In this document: positions 1-12,657 of the stretch, one piece after another
Layout: every line of letters starts with the position of its first letter
How positions within the stretch are numbered: position 1 is the stretch's first letter
DNA from: Adineta vaga
Lineage: Eukaryota; Rotifera
Length of the DNA: 64,000 bases
Direction of reading: 5' to 3'
Assembly (NCBI GenBank): GCA_021613535.1
Contig: CP075495.1
Location: forward strand, 9,982,001-10,046,000
Translations under genes and position numbers: made by a program
The notes under the pieces: model-generated
The model's database searches: none
Told to the model about the DNA's origin: nothing
What the model saw: the letters and a program-made list of their open reading frames with translations, nothing else

Positions 1-1351
1 TTTTCACTAGTATTCTTAGTTTCTTGTGTATATCTGTGATTGAAATAACAGGATTCGATAATAGTCTTCGATTATATGAATCATTCGCAGAAATTCATCA
101 AGTATATGATGGCCCACTTCGTTTTCAACAAGCTGACTGGGATAATATAAAACATGAAAGTCTCATTCTTCGATCGGTATCAAACAATACGAATCAAACA
201 ATATCTTTTCAACGTCGAATCATTCGACTCAATGCCAAAAGTTCAGGTTTGTTAATTTCAATATAATAAATGAAATTTTTCGTGCTCATCTTCATTCTTT
301 TGTTTTAGATAAAACAATTTTTGTACGAAGACATCCAGCACAAAAAGATACAATTGCTTGTGAATTAATAAAAGAAGATCGTGAATATTCTCTTGTACGT
401 GATATTGAAACAGGACATTATTTTCGTGTTCAATCTGATCTTATTGAATATTCTTATGAACCACAAACAAATCAATTGTATGAAGTATCATTTCATCCAG
501 TTTTATTCAATCAGTCTCTTGTTGTTACGTATATTGTTAATAATCTTCATTGGCATGCTCGATATATATTAGAAACATTTAATAATGGTCAAATCAAATT
601 TCAAATTTTAGCTGATATCATTAATTTAAGTCCAATAGCATATCATTCTAATCAAACATATTTAATGTCAGGTGATATTAATTTAGCATTTGGAAATGGT
701 AAAAGTTCATCATTGGTAGTTTCAAGTGATACATTAGAAAGTACTATTGATTATAGTGGTGTTCATTTATTTTCTTCAATAAATGATTCATTAACAATCG
801 AACCATATTCAATACTTACTTTACCTATTCTTTTACCATATATTCGTGTCAAAGTTCTATTTGTTTATTCACTTATTCTATCAATACCATTACCTGCAAC
901 AAATAATGCGCAATCGATTATTTCAGGTAAACATAAATTTCAACGTTTATATCAATTATCGAATAGTTCGTCACTTCTTCCAACGGGTCATCTACTTCTT
1001 TATGATTCATCATCTCATGTTCTCACTGGTGAATGGTATTTACCAACCTTAGCAGAATCGGAAAAATATGAATTTGAATTAGGACAAGATCCTGATATAA
1101 TGCTTCTATACAATCGAACATTATTAACTAATCGTACAACAAATTCATCAATAATGACAACAAATGTTCTTATACAAAACTATAAACAACGTCAAGTTAA
1201 TATTCGTTTTAAATCTTTGTGTCAATTATCAATTACATGCTTATTTTATGATAATAAAGCACGGCCACTTGGCTCACGTCTTCGTTCGGATCTTGCTATT
1301 GATGCAAAATCCGAAATTGCATTTACATTCACTGTCGTACGACTCAGTTAA
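1..1351 (+). CDS. DUF4139-like protein, 3' part (5' end outside window)
   Basis: Two coding segments are visible: one open to the left edge and ending at 246, and 309-1351, joined across a 62 bp GT-AG intron with matching phase (g|at). The reading frame is open at base 1, so the true start is probably upstream. The block around LHWHARYILE followed by YLMSGDINLA resembles the DUF4139 core (typically a W-x-x-x-Y strand, then an N-rich strand and L-x-x-GDV/I). The leading stretch VIEITGFDNSLRLYESF resembles the N-terminal strand of the same family. No signal peptide or membrane helix is visible in this part. DUF4139 proteins are found in bacteria and many invertebrates, and their biochemical role is not established. 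Family assignment is by motif memory, so moderate confidence. Confidence 0.6.
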
Positions 1352-1885
1352 CCAGAAGGCAGAAAACTGTTTTTTTATTTGTTTATAGTATTGTTATAGT
1401 TAGTACATGTAATCATATTTAATCGGTAGTGCAAAATAAAAAATATAGTGAAGAAAATATGTGAAAAAAAGACATATTTCTAAAGGGAGTAAGATACAAA
1501 AAAAATGTAAATAAGCGTCCTCGTACTAGATATTCTCTCAAAAACGTGTTTATGAGAGGTAATATGTACAATAGCGATTTTTTTGGCCTCCCCCTAAGTT
1601 AATATTTAAAAAAAACAACGACACAAGTGTAAAAGGAGAGAGGGGATACGTCGAAGGTAAAAGTATAAAATCTTACATTGCGGGTACACGCGACTCCATC
1701 TCCTCCTATCGGTCGACGATAGAGAAAAAACGTAAAAATTTTATGATATATAATATGAGAGAGACTAAACATATAGGTGTCTATGTATATATGATCATTA
1801 CTAAAAGCAATAACCTATCAGAAAAAAAAACCGAAATATTTTTTGTTAATTGATCAAGAAGATATACTCAAATTTATCATTCAAA
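1352..1885. other. Intergenic, no gene seen
   Basis: This interval between two plus-strand genes is AT-rich with short poly-A runs. A more GC-rich patch around 1640-1720 has no open frame of note. It probably holds the 3' UTR of the first gene and the 5' UTR of the zinc transporter. Confidence 0.6.
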
Positions 1886-3136
1886 ATGGATATTATAAAT
1901 GAAACTAGCAGTACAAGTAAAGATGTACACGATGAATGTCATTTATCCGAAGAAGAAATCAAACATGCTTATAATTTAACACTTCATATTGTATCAGTTT
2001 TCGTTCTATTAGTGGCATCTTTTCTTGGAGCATCGTTATCCGTAGCTTCCGCTAGAGTTAAAGCCTTTCATATTAGTCCAATAGTTCTCAACATCGGAAA
2101 ATTCTTTGGTAGTGGGTATGTTGAAATATAAATTTTGAACACTGATTTAGTTGTCGTATTGTTGTTTTATATATTTAGAGTGGTTTTAGCAACTGGTTTC
2201 ATTCATATTTTACCGGAAGCAATGGAAACATTGAGTGATTCTTGTTTACCTGATTCTTGGAATGAATACAGCGCTTATGGGGGTCTGTTTGCGATGATTG
2301 CGATTCTTCTCATGCAATTGATTGAATTTCTTGCACATGAAAAGTATCGTTCCATGAATTTAAAGCATTCTCATACAGATACTAATTCAAATAACCAAGA
2401 ATCTGAACAGAAAACACAGATCGATCAAAAAACTGAAGAACCTGAGAAAATACAAAGCCCAAACAATAATGTAGAAAGATCTGAACCGATAAATCACGTC
2501 CATTATCATCATCATCATCATCATCATGATGGCGGTGAAAATCATGGCCATGTGGATATTATTCAAATGGAACCTCCAATTACTTCACTTGAACAATGTG
2601 CCGAATCGAATCATCATCATCATGGTTTAGCATTTCAAAATGATAATCAACAAAATAAAATAAGTACTTATCTACTTGAATTCGGTATAGCTCTTCATTC
2701 AGTTTTGATCGGTTTAACTTTGGGTACAACAACTGATTCATTTGTGGCATTGTTTATTGCACTTTGTTTTCATCAATTTTTTGAAGCAATTGCACTTGGT
2801 GCACAAATTGCTAATTTGAAAAGTACATCAACCAAATCTGCTATTTTTATGGTTATATTTTTCTCTTTAACAACTCCTCTTGGTATTGGTATTGGTATTG
2901 GTATACACTCTGGTACATATAATCCAAAATCAGTATCCTATTTACTTAGTACTGGTATATTGGATTCTTTTTCTGCCGGTATTCTTATATATGTTGCTTT
3001 AGTTAATTTAATTACAGCTGAAATGGGAGCTAATGCACATGCATTTCATAATTCAAGTAGACGATTAAAATTTGTCTATTTTGTTGCTTTATATCTTGGT
3101 GCTGCTGCAATGGCTGTTATTGGGCGATGGGCTTGA
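1886..3136 (+). CDS. ZIP-family zinc transporter (SLC39A1/2/3-like)
   Basis: Exons 1886-2115 and 2179-3136 give 395 residues; the 63 bp intron splits the G of the FGSG/VVLATGFIH junction. The ATG at 1886 opens the protein; the frame extends upstream only through non-ATG codons. ZIP transporters move Zn2+ (or Fe2+) into the cytosol across the plasma or organelle membrane. Eight hydrophobic segments are visible. The sequence VVLATGFIHILPEA is the typical TM2 block. HSVLIGLTLGTTTDSF and HQFFEAIALGAQI carry the metal-site histidines of TM4 and TM5. The long cytosolic loop between TM3 and TM4 is acidic and His-rich (seven consecutive His near residue 120, then an HHHHG cluster), as in ZIP1-3. A GIGIGIGI run in TM6 comes from a short GGTATT repeat. 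The family is clear; the exact orthologue is not. Confidence 0.93.
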
Positions 3137-3235
3137 CAAAGCAAAAGAACAGAACACTTTAGATTATACTTTAAAAAAGGGTTTTTTATTTTACTAATTA
3201 TTTACGATAAAAAAATATATACCATTGAACTGATT

Positions 3236-4450
3236 CTAAGGTCGTAACTGTTTGCCAATCAGATGCATTTCATCCGCTTGAATTAAACGTGGTACCGATT
3301 GTTTTCGGAAAGTTTTTCGTTGCGTATTTATATTGATATTTTCCTCGATTTCTTCTAAACCATTCGTTAATATTCGAAATTCTACAGTATAAGCAGGTGA
3401 TTCTATTGATTTGCCAACAATTAATTGCCGACGTGTATCTCCTTGATAGGAAATAGCAAGACGAACATTCACTGAATAGGACCAAGCTTTTCCTAAAGCA
3501 ACACTTGTATAAAAATCATTTGCTAATTTTTTATTTGTTGTTGATGAAGAATTATCATTATGTTTTTCTGTTAAAACAGTTGAACGACGTTTAGTAGTTA
3601 CTTGATTTGTTACTAAAGTAGAAAATCAATTGTGGTGAAAAGTATTGCTTATGCTGCATATTATACCTAAGACAAGAAGATTATATCGTAGAGCAAGTCG
3701 TTTAGCACAATCAGTAAATAATAGTAGGATATTTTCTCGACTATAACCCATCGTTGACATACGTAATGGAGCAGCAATTGAATCAATAATTAATAAAGCA
3801 GGACATAAGTCTTTTTTATTATTTTTCATTTCTTCTTCAAATTCATTTTCAATAGCTGTTAATGTTTTCATTAATAAATCCGAATCAAATATTGTTTCCG
3901 TTCGAACAAGTTCAAGTAAATGTTCTTGTTTACTATCAAAACCACCAATCATATTTAAAAGACGAATCGATGAAAACGTATGTTCAGTATCAATATAAAT
4001 TGTACGTAAACCCATTAAACAACATTGTGCAGTTAATTGAAGACAAAATTGTGTTTTACCACTACCTAAAATTTACAAATGAAAACAAATTATTTAATTT
4101 GCTTCTAATCTCATACCCCATGAACCACATAATTCAATCAATGAGCCACGTCGAAGTCCACCATTAAGATATCGATTAAGTGTTGGTAGTTTTGTTGGAA
4201 TATATGGCGATGATTCTGTTAACATATCGTAAACGTTTTTTGGTTGAACGATGAGAATAGAAAGAAGTTTTTCAAGAATAATTTCTGCATCGATAATTGA
4301 TAAACGAAATTTCAATGAAAGTTCAAGTGGTGAATAAACTGATAGATCTGTTAGATTTTTAATTCCTACACGATCGAAACGTTCAAGTAAATGATTATCA
4401 ATAAGATTTAATGAAATGAATTCTGGAGATGTAAATGAAAGTAATGACAT
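3236..4450 (-). CDS. RAD51B: RAD51B-like recombinase paralogue
   Basis: Three exons on the minus strand, 4450-4117, 4065-3667 and 3612-3236, sum to 369 residues, close to the length of animal RAD51B. RAD51 paralogues form the BCDX2 complex that helps load RAD51 on single-stranded DNA in homologous recombination. The N-terminal helix-hairpin region includes LTDLSVYSPLEL, matching the RAD51B pattern. The Walker A motif GSWGSGKT (about residues 109-116) is assembled across the first intron, which explains why it is not seen in a single frame. A Walker B strand ALLIIDS and the L2-side block LVLVTNQVTT follow, the latter also assembled across an intron. The C-terminal LGKAWSYSVNVRLAISYQ and RRQLIVGKS blocks are closer to RAD51B than to RAD51C, RAD51D or XRCC3. 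The 3' end faces the zinc transporter about 100 bp away. Confidence 0.82.
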
Positions 4451-4658
4451 AGAAAAAGAAAGTATCTAGAATAGTTTTGGGAATGAAAATTATCCAATCA
4501 ATCAATTAAAACCGATTTGAAGTGCTTTTTGTTTTCAACAAATTAATCATTCAGTCATCTGAATGGCAGATCTCTCTAATTTGATTAAATTCTTTTATTA
4601 GAAGCATCGATTGATATGTATGTTTTATATTTTTCTTTTTACTATTTTCTAAATAACA

Positions 4659-6802
4659 TTAACAACAAGTATTATTCATGAATGATTGAAATTCTTTTAA
4701 TGTTGTACGTTTCAATGGTGTGCCTTTTAATGTTTGTGATGTTGCTGAATCGATTCGAACTTGTACATAATCACCTGGCTGAAGAATTTCATCGTTATTC
4801 GGTAATTGTTTCGAAAATATGACTCTTGTATTATAATCGTTTCTTCCGGCAACTTCCAAATCGGGTGCACGCTTACTAGATCCTTCGACTAAGCATAATT
4901 GTATTTGACCTATATATGATTGATTAATTAAATGTGCGTGATGTCGAAATAATTCATGAATTTCTAAATGTCGCTGTGATTTGATATCGAATGGTATATC
5001 ATCATTTAAATGATAATGTGCTTTGGTTTTCTCTCGCATGGAATATGGAAATGAATAGAGAAAATTATATCGTACACGATTAATTACATCAAGTGTATCA
5101 TGATGATCCTCTTCAGTTTCACTACAAAAACCAGCTATAAAATCCGATGAAAAAGCAATATTCGGTATAACTGAACGAATATGTTCAACCAATGAAAGAT
5201 AAGCTTCTTTACTATAACCACGACGCATTAATTCTAAATAAAATTTATTGAGAAAAAACAAAGAAGATGAATGATTATTTCTTCGAAAATATTTACCCAG
5301 TATACGTGTACTACCACTTTGACATGGTAGATGAATTGATTTACAAATATTTGGATGATTATACATGACCTAGAGAGGAAATATTAGTTAGAGATTTGCA
5401 GAATTTCGAAACGAACATGTATTAAATCATCGGGAAAATCTTTTGGATGTGGAGATGTAAAACGTATACGAAGTTCAGATGAAATTTGTGATGCTTGATC
5501 CAAAAGTGTAGCAAAACGAATCGAACCTGTACATATACATACATTGTTTTGTAATGTAAATCAATGAATGTATACCTTTGGTCAAATTTGTTTTATAATT
5601 TTCTTTAAATCCTCTTGATAAATTTTTTGTTGTATGTAAAGATATATTCATTTCCGATTTATCACAATAACTATTAACGTTTTGTCCAAGTAAAGTCACA
5701 TCTTGTTTTTTTTCAATTAGAAAAGCAAGATTGAAGTATTGAAAACAAAAACTTTCAAATTACCTTTTATTCCAAGATCGACAAGATACCGAAGCTCATC
5801 AAGTATACTGGACATTGGCCTATATAAATACACAACAAAGAACAAATATGTACAAAAGTTTATTGAGGTGAATTAGTTGACTCAATTAAATCAACTGAAT
5901 ATCTTTGAGAAAGATGCGTATTACTTTATTCAACAAGTATTCATGTATACTAACCTACTTCGTTCTCGTCCACGTGTAAATGGTACGATACAAAATGCAC
6001 ACATATTATTACATCCTCGCATAATTGAAACAAAAGCTCGTCGATTATTTACATCATATCGTAATGGTGTTATATCAGCATAGGTTTCATCGACGGATAA
6101 AAGTGTATTGATACCTTTTTGATCAGACATTAATAGTGTTTGATCAAGTAAATTTGGTAAAGATCGATAGGCATCTGGACCACAAACAACATCAACAACT
6201 TTTTCACGTTCAATTAATTTTTCTTTTAAACGTTCAGCCATACAACCAAGAACACCAATTTGAAATGCTGGTGCATACGGTGAACGCATCCTTTTTCGAT
6301 GACCAAGTGATTGTAATTTATTCCAAATCTTTTGTTCAGCACCTTCACTAATCACATCAAAAGTTCAATTTCAAAGACACAACCCTACTTTATACATACC
6401 GAATACTACAAGTCATCAATCTAAAATACAAATTCGGTTTACTTGTTTTCAGAATCTTAATGTCTATTCTTACAAAACAATATCAGCATCATTTTCATTA
6501 TTCACACGTTCATATCCACCATGTTTATCAAGAAATGTATAGGCAATATCTGTATCATTTTCATTCATTTGACAACCATATACATCGAAATATACACGTC
6601 GTTTTGTATGTTTTAATGAATCGAATGGTTCATAGTCATTGAGATAAGGTGGAAGAGTTGGTTCATGTGATACTTGATTAACAGTTTGTTCAATGAAAGA
6701 TTTTAATGAAGGACCTTGAGAAAGTTTTTCACGCCATGCATTTGTTACTGTAGACAAATATCGAGAATGAGAAAATTGAGAAAGAATTAGACGTGATAAC
6801 AT
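4659..6802 (-). CDS. CDK5RAP1: CDK5RAP1-like mitochondrial tRNA methylthiotransferase
   Basis: Eight exons (6802-6474, 6420-6400, 6347-5955, 5819-5764, 5701-5576, 5526-5417, 5369-5297, 5233-4659) give 560 residues. The family is MiaB-type radical-SAM enzymes that add a 2-methylthio group to i6A37 of tRNAs; the animal orthologue works mainly in mitochondria. The N-terminal methylthiotransferase domain has cysteines in [17 protein letters not shown] and VLGCMAER. The radical-SAM cluster is CNNMCAFC within [19 protein letters not shown]. The [12 protein letters not shown] and [11 protein letters not shown] blocks are typical, and the C-terminal [12 protein letters not shown] onward is a TRAM domain. 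The second cysteine motif is carried by a 21-nt exon. The 63 bp intron at 5234-5296 is free of stops in frame. The Arg/Ser-rich first residues fit a mitochondrial presequence. Confidence 0.93.
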
Positions 6803-6911
6803 CTAGAAAGAAAACAACAATAAGATATTGAAATCACATGACAAAAAAAATCAAAAAGAAAATAATCATAAAAGACAAGATACAAGTTCGGTTTTGATTT
6901 ATTTTTAGTTC

Positions 6912-8331
6912 TCACGGCGATGTTGTTCGTGTTGTTGTAGCTGTTTTTTCATATTTTTTAACTTGAGTTTCAAGTGAACGAGAATATGCATCTAATTTCA
7001 TAATTGTTGATTCAAGATTTGACATTGCATCTTCAATTTCATTTAATTGACTAAAAGTTGATAACATTTTTGTGCCTTTAAATAAACAAAATCTATATTA
7101 ATTCTTGTTTTTTTTTCTATTCATCTTTACAATTATTATCATTCATTGTTCGTACAGAACTATTAACATGTTGCAATTTTCGATGCAATTGATTGTATTT
7201 ATCTAATGCCGTCGTATTCATTTGAGTTAAACAATCATAATCACTTACAACCACTAAAATATTCAGAAAGAACATTGCAAACAAAATCGATTATTCATGT
7301 GTAATAATAACTAAAAATGTTCATTATCAAAGCATGATGTACTTTCTATTGATCTAAGCAAAGGATTCTTAATGCATTTGTTTCAGTAAATCTTTCTTAC
7401 TAAATCAGAATCTCATTTTCAAAAGTAGTATTCATTACATTAGATCTGTCTCTTATACATATTAATCATACGATTGATGATTGTTCATACAAAATCTCAA
7501 CGAATAGTTTCAGTTGACGTTGATGAAAACAATCAATTCCGAAAAAGAAAAACAAACTACAATGAATACTTCCTTCATCTGTCTCATCAAATCCGGAAAT
7601 TAAAGAAAGCATCATTTTAATATCTTAAAAAATTTCTCATAAAGAAACAGCACACATCCTAATGACTGACAGAAATTTCCTGACATGTCTCATCACACTA
7701 CATCATCTAATGTTTAATAATCTCAATACTATTTGCATATATCTTATTTCCATCGTTTTTCTATTTAGACTAACAATCATCTTTTTTCCTGAGAAAATTC
7801 TTTCGGAATTTAGAGTTAAATATAGAAATGTCTGTTGAATGTTACTTTCCATACTTTTTATGTTTATTTATCTCTTTTGGAGATGAAAGAAGATTTTTAG
7901 ATAACTTCATAAGCTCAGATTTCCGAAAACATGTCTGGTCTATATTTAATCTTATTAATTAAGTTTTATGTTATTTGAACTCATCAAATATCTAATAACT
8001 ACGAATGAGAATTTCATTTACTCAATGTAATTAAAATGTTATTTGGAAAGATGAGTAATCCTCATCGTTATCAAAAATGATAATCAAGAAAAGAAGACTA
8101 TTGAATTGTTAAGTACATCTTGATTGAAGCATGTACTTCTCTCTTTCTCTTACATTTGCAATCAAATACGATAGAGAGAAAGAGAAGATACAAAACAAAA
8201 CGAGAATCGAACGTACATTTAATATCCGAACGAAAATAATCATCTGCATTGGAAAGAAATTGTTGAGCAATTTTTTCCGATGAATCAACTTGTTGTTGAG
8301 ACTGAGAAGGAGGCGTCGATTGAGCAGCCAT
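6912..8331 (-). CDS. BLOC1S2: BLOC-1 subunit 2
   Basis: Three short exons, 8331-8217, 7253-7131 and 7075-6912, join in phase to 133 residues (the vertebrate protein is about 142). The first intron is about 960 bp, so no long open frame marks this gene. BLOC1S2 is a coiled-coil subunit of BLOC-1 and of BORC, which act in the biogenesis and positioning of lysosome-related organelles. The diagnostic stretch is KLDAYSRSLETQVKKYEK near the C-terminus, close to the KLDAYSKKLEAKYKKLEK of the animal family. The middle exon encodes SDYDCLTQMN...LDKYNQLH, matching the central helix, and the first exon has EKIAQQFLSNADDYF before it. The C-terminus ends in a short Thr-rich tail. No other candidate family fits this motif as well. 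Confidence 0.85.
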
Positions 8332-8601
8332 CAAATATCTATAAGATATATAAACATTTCTTATCATCGTTTCTATTTCAAATATATATATATATATATT
8401 TCTTTTTTTCGTCGTAATCACAATAGATATAAGCTTAGAACTGAAATGAGAAGAAAGAAAACGGAGGTTTTTTTAAAGGAAAACATCTATACATTCAATT
8501 TTTCCAAAATAAAAATAAATGACAAGACGGGATTGAAAAAGAAGAAGACGACAACATATATCTGAATAGTTCAAGATAAAATTTGCACAACATTCAAGCT
8601 T

Positions 8602-10127
8602 TTAATCGAAAGTAGTAGTAGTAGTAGTCGTAGTCGTAGTAGTAATGTTCGTGATGGTCGTAGTATTCGTTGTTGATATTGGAGTTGATTGAAGAACTTT
8701 TTTATTCGTTCGTTCAAACATTTCACGTTCATATGTTCGAACTTGATCCAGTGTCATTCCATACCTTTAGGAAAACAAAGAAACAGAAGAAAATCAAGAG
8801 ATTAGTTAAGACAACTTGATGAACTACCATTCATCCATCCATGTAAATGCTTGTCGATGTGCAAGAATTAAAATATCACGAACAGCCTAAAGCAAATGAA
8901 AAATATATTCATATTGATCATTAAAAAGAATCATCATTTACACGTTGAGTAAAATCTTCCACACGTGTCTGTAATCCCCAAACTTCGAAACGTACTCGAA
9001 CAGTCTTATATGCACACATAATCGGTTTCATATATTCCTAAAATACAAAGAAAAATCTATTTTTCTTCTTCATATTCAGAGAAACTTACTCTCCAATTCG
9101 ATGTTAAAGGTCCACGACCTGTTTTTTCTGATTTAAATTTACATGGATCTTCGCTTTCTTTATATTTATAATCTGCCACATTTTCCAATGCAATATCTAA
9201 GTATTCTAATTTTCGTACGGCTAATTCATCAGCTGATAATTTATGGCACTTGAAAAAATAGCAAGAAATATTGATAATCAAAGAGAAAAATAAAGTTTCA
9301 TTACATTTTCTGTTGTTCCATTATTATTTTCATAACGCGTTTCAACCATAATTGAAAAACGTGGTAGAAATGAACACTAAAAGTAAAAGGAGAAAAGTCC
9401 TATAGAAAACAACAAGAGAAGTAGTGAACAATACAACAAACACACGCATATCGGTAAGGATGAAGAAAAAAAGCCCAAGCGGTGATCAGATTCCTATTTC
9501 TTTTATGTTCAAAAGTATCAATAGCAAATAAAAAAAGAAGAAATATTAATAGATCTTGAGTATATAAGCACAACGTTTTGAAGAAAAGCAAGACATTAAC
9601 ATTAAACAATCACTTACGGTATATTCTACGGAAGAGAACAATTAGAGCAATCCCTTAGTCATCGATATATGATGATGAAATCAAAGCATTTAGAAAACAT
9701 ACCAGTTGTTGTATACGGATAGAAATTGTTCGCTTTTTCAGTTATATAAAATAAATTAGGAATGAGAGAACGTATCCAAACTGGTAAACGACTAAAGAAA
9801 ACAAATGATAATTCAATAAAGACAAAAAAGAAAGTTCATAATATCAATTCTCAAACCTTGATAAATATAATCGTTTTTCTGTCAATTGTCCGACAATACC
9901 CTCATCATTAGTAATTGGTTCATTACGAACAACTTCGACTCCTTCATCTTTACTTGATTCAATTTCACAATGTTTGCATATCATATAAAGTTGTCCAATG
10001 TGATACTAATGAGAAAGACAAAATATTTGAAGAAAACATTATCATTAGATAAGAAAAGAAATTTTCAATAAAAACTTACTTCTTCAACTGTAAATGGTAA
10101 ACATATTCGATATTCATGTAATAACAT
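8602..10127 (-). CDS. Class I phosphatidylinositol transfer protein (PITPNA/B-like)
   Basis: Nine exons (10127-10080, 10005-9857, 9791-9703, 9625-9618, 9376-9305, 9248-9090, 9037-8942, 8886-8828, 8764-8602) total 843 nt, giving 280 residues against about 271 for mammalian PITPs. These soluble proteins exchange phosphatidylinositol and phosphatidylcholine between membranes. The start MLLHEYRICLPFTVEE, the block GQLYMICKHCE, DEGVEVVRNEP, the TGRGPLTSNW loop, CAYKTVRVRFEVWGLQ and HRQAFTWMDEWYGMTLDQVR all match the family in order. The T-x-K pair of the inositol-binding site is kept (GQLTEK), but the Asn usually preceding EYM is Thr here. Exon 4 is only 8 nt and supplies the EYT codons. The tail is a Thr run from an ACT/ACG repeat. 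Confidence 0.93.
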
Positions 10128-12657
10128 TTTCTATATGTCAAATGAATTGACATACAAAAAAATAAGGAATTTCTCGCGTCGTTTTTTTCCTTGAAAAAAA
10201 AACTACAAGAAAAAAGAAGAAGAAGAAGAAGAAGAGAAAAATGTCGATGGTTGGTAGTAGTAGACTCATATTAATCGTAAAGATTCACCAATCGATGCAT
10301 GCATTGATAGACATGTTTCTTTTACTGACATCTGTTGGAAATTTCTTCGATCTTGATTCTAACAAAGACTTCTTTAGTATTGAGAAGATAACTTTATCAA
10401 TTGTCTAATTTTCACTCGGTCCGTTTTTCTTCACGAAATAATCTCGAATAAATTCTTTTCTTTTCTACTTTTTACTATTTTATAATCAAAAATTTTCAGG
10501 CAAAGAGAAGAAAAAAAAGAAGAAAGATGTTTTTTCTTGTCGGTTAGGTTTTTTTTAATCGTATTATGTTTCCCAAGAGATTTTCATGCATCCATACTCT
10601 TCATACTGGTTGCATGTGACATATTTAACAATAGAAGAGTCGCCTTTTCTTCTTCTTCTTCTTTTTCTTCTCCTCCTTCTCGCATTGCATACATTTCTGA
10701 ATCAAATTTGATCAGACTCGTCAATGGGTGGCATTCACGCATTTGGATTATCTGTTTTCTATCCATCACAATTACTAAATATATTGCATAAATAATAAAT
10801 AATTTAACTACTATTCTAATTATCTTTTTACAGATTGTTAGAATCGAAATCGTGAAAAAGAATTCACTTACATAGGTAGGTAAAGCGTATATAGAAAATA
10901 ATGATTTCCTTTTGAAAATGAAGACTAATTATTTCGGAGATATTTAGAAGATAACATGCGTGAGAGCATGACCATGTTTGCTTAAATAGATTTGTAAAAA
11001 AAATGTATATACGGGAAATATGATTATTAAGTATACTAATGGCTATGTGAGAAATCATTTACGTCGCATATTTCAATTTCATAGAGAACATCATCATTAA
11101 AATGATTCATAAGAGATTTTAACCTAACTGAACGTTTAGTCGTATGTCATTTGTCGAAAATAATTGATTGTTTTATACTGTAAACAAAAAGAGAATACTT
11201 ATAATGTGATGCATCAGACATGCGTAAGAATATGATAAACAATAGTCAACAATGTAGATCTGATCATTTCAGTTTTGGGAAATAATTCAATGCAATAATG
11301 AGAAACTTCTATTCATCAAATACTGTTAACAATTTCATTTTCAATCAGGGAAAAAGATTCAATAGAGTATTTTATTTTATTTTCTGAAATAGTAATCATT
11401 TGTAATTCGATTTTGAGCTCATTTCTATGAAATGTCTTTTTTTGTAGTTTATCTCATAGAAGGATCTCTCGAAGTTCTAATAAATATTAATGTCTTACAT
11501 ATTTTGTTTCGAGCGAGACATGTCATCTTAACATCGGTCATTTGTATGACTAAATGAATTCCTTTTTCCTCGAGATGAATATCAATGATATGTAGAAAAT
11601 CTTCGGTGCACTAAACTCTACTAATTGGTTCGTAAATTCATTGTCATCATAACAATCATTTGAATACTCCAAAATATATGTTCAATCATAAGTAAATATC
11701 ACAAATGAACTAAAAGCAAGTGAATCCTATATTTACATATCGTAAGAAATGTATAAACCATCTGAGAATATAATGTATAGTAGATATGAATAAATTACTG
11801 ATGTATTGATTGACTTGCATATGTAGATCTCATCAAATATCGATACTCAATAGCATGAGAGTATTTAGATTGGTGATTGATGAATTTCTGTCAGAAAAAA
11901 AGCTGCTAAATATAAATATATTTACAAGATGAATGGATATGATCAATATGAGAGAGTTACTCGATAGAATTCATATGGTCATAGAAAACATAATACTATT
12001 CTTGAAAAAAAAGCCAGACCTTGACCTATTTTGCTTATAATTGATGTAGTATTTATAACTGTAGTATGTTCTATGTTAATAGTAAATCATTACTGGGAAG
12101 AAAAGAACGACAGATTGGTATAAAACATAGTCGATATAGATATTTTCGCACAAGTACTGGAAGTGAATTCTAATGGAATTCTTTCGATAAGTCATATTGA
12201 TTCGTTTCTCGTTTAGGACAAAAGAAACCAAAAATAATCTAATAATTCTAATGTACTTATCTGAAGAGATCATTTTCTATGCTCTACTGAATAATATTTT
12301 CTTATTCGTTAATGAAGAGTTTCTTAGTAAGAATTATACTACGTTGTTATATTTCGATAATGATACAAACAACAATGCAAGAATTCAATTGATAATTTCA
12401 ATAAAAAACTTTTCTCAATATTACGGTCTTTTGACTTATCAGAACAGTTTACAAATTGTTTTTGAATGTATATGTTCGATTAATAACGATGACAAATAAT
12501 CAAACTGTATTCTTTATTCTATTTCGTGTTTAAAGAACTGATTTACAAATCGAATTTATCTTTCGTTTCTTCTCTCTCTTCGAAATATGTCACGAGTTTC
12601 TATTATTCAGTAGACATTTTATTCAAATAGTTAAATCATTTCAACTGATTATCTAAA
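10128..12657. other. 2.5 kb intergenic between divergent genes
   Basis: This stretch separates the 5' ends of the PITP (-) and DXO (+) genes and must hold both promoters. It is AT-rich with a purine tract (GAA repeat, 10208-10237) just upstream of PITP and a pyrimidine counterpart at about 10645-10680. Open frames here are low-complexity or AT-driven and lack protein-like composition. No RNA gene was recognised. Confidence 0.6.
10208..10237. repeat. GAA/AAG trinucleotide purine tract
   Basis: An A-rich run passes into about seven GAA units about 80 bp upstream of the PITP start codon. Such a tract can slip during replication and could influence the promoter, but no function is shown. Confidence 0.7.

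Noticed and set aside
10537-10791. Open frames on both strands around a GAA/TTC-rich stretch
   Set aside because: They arise from the low-complexity purine/pyrimidine tract and lack protein-like composition.
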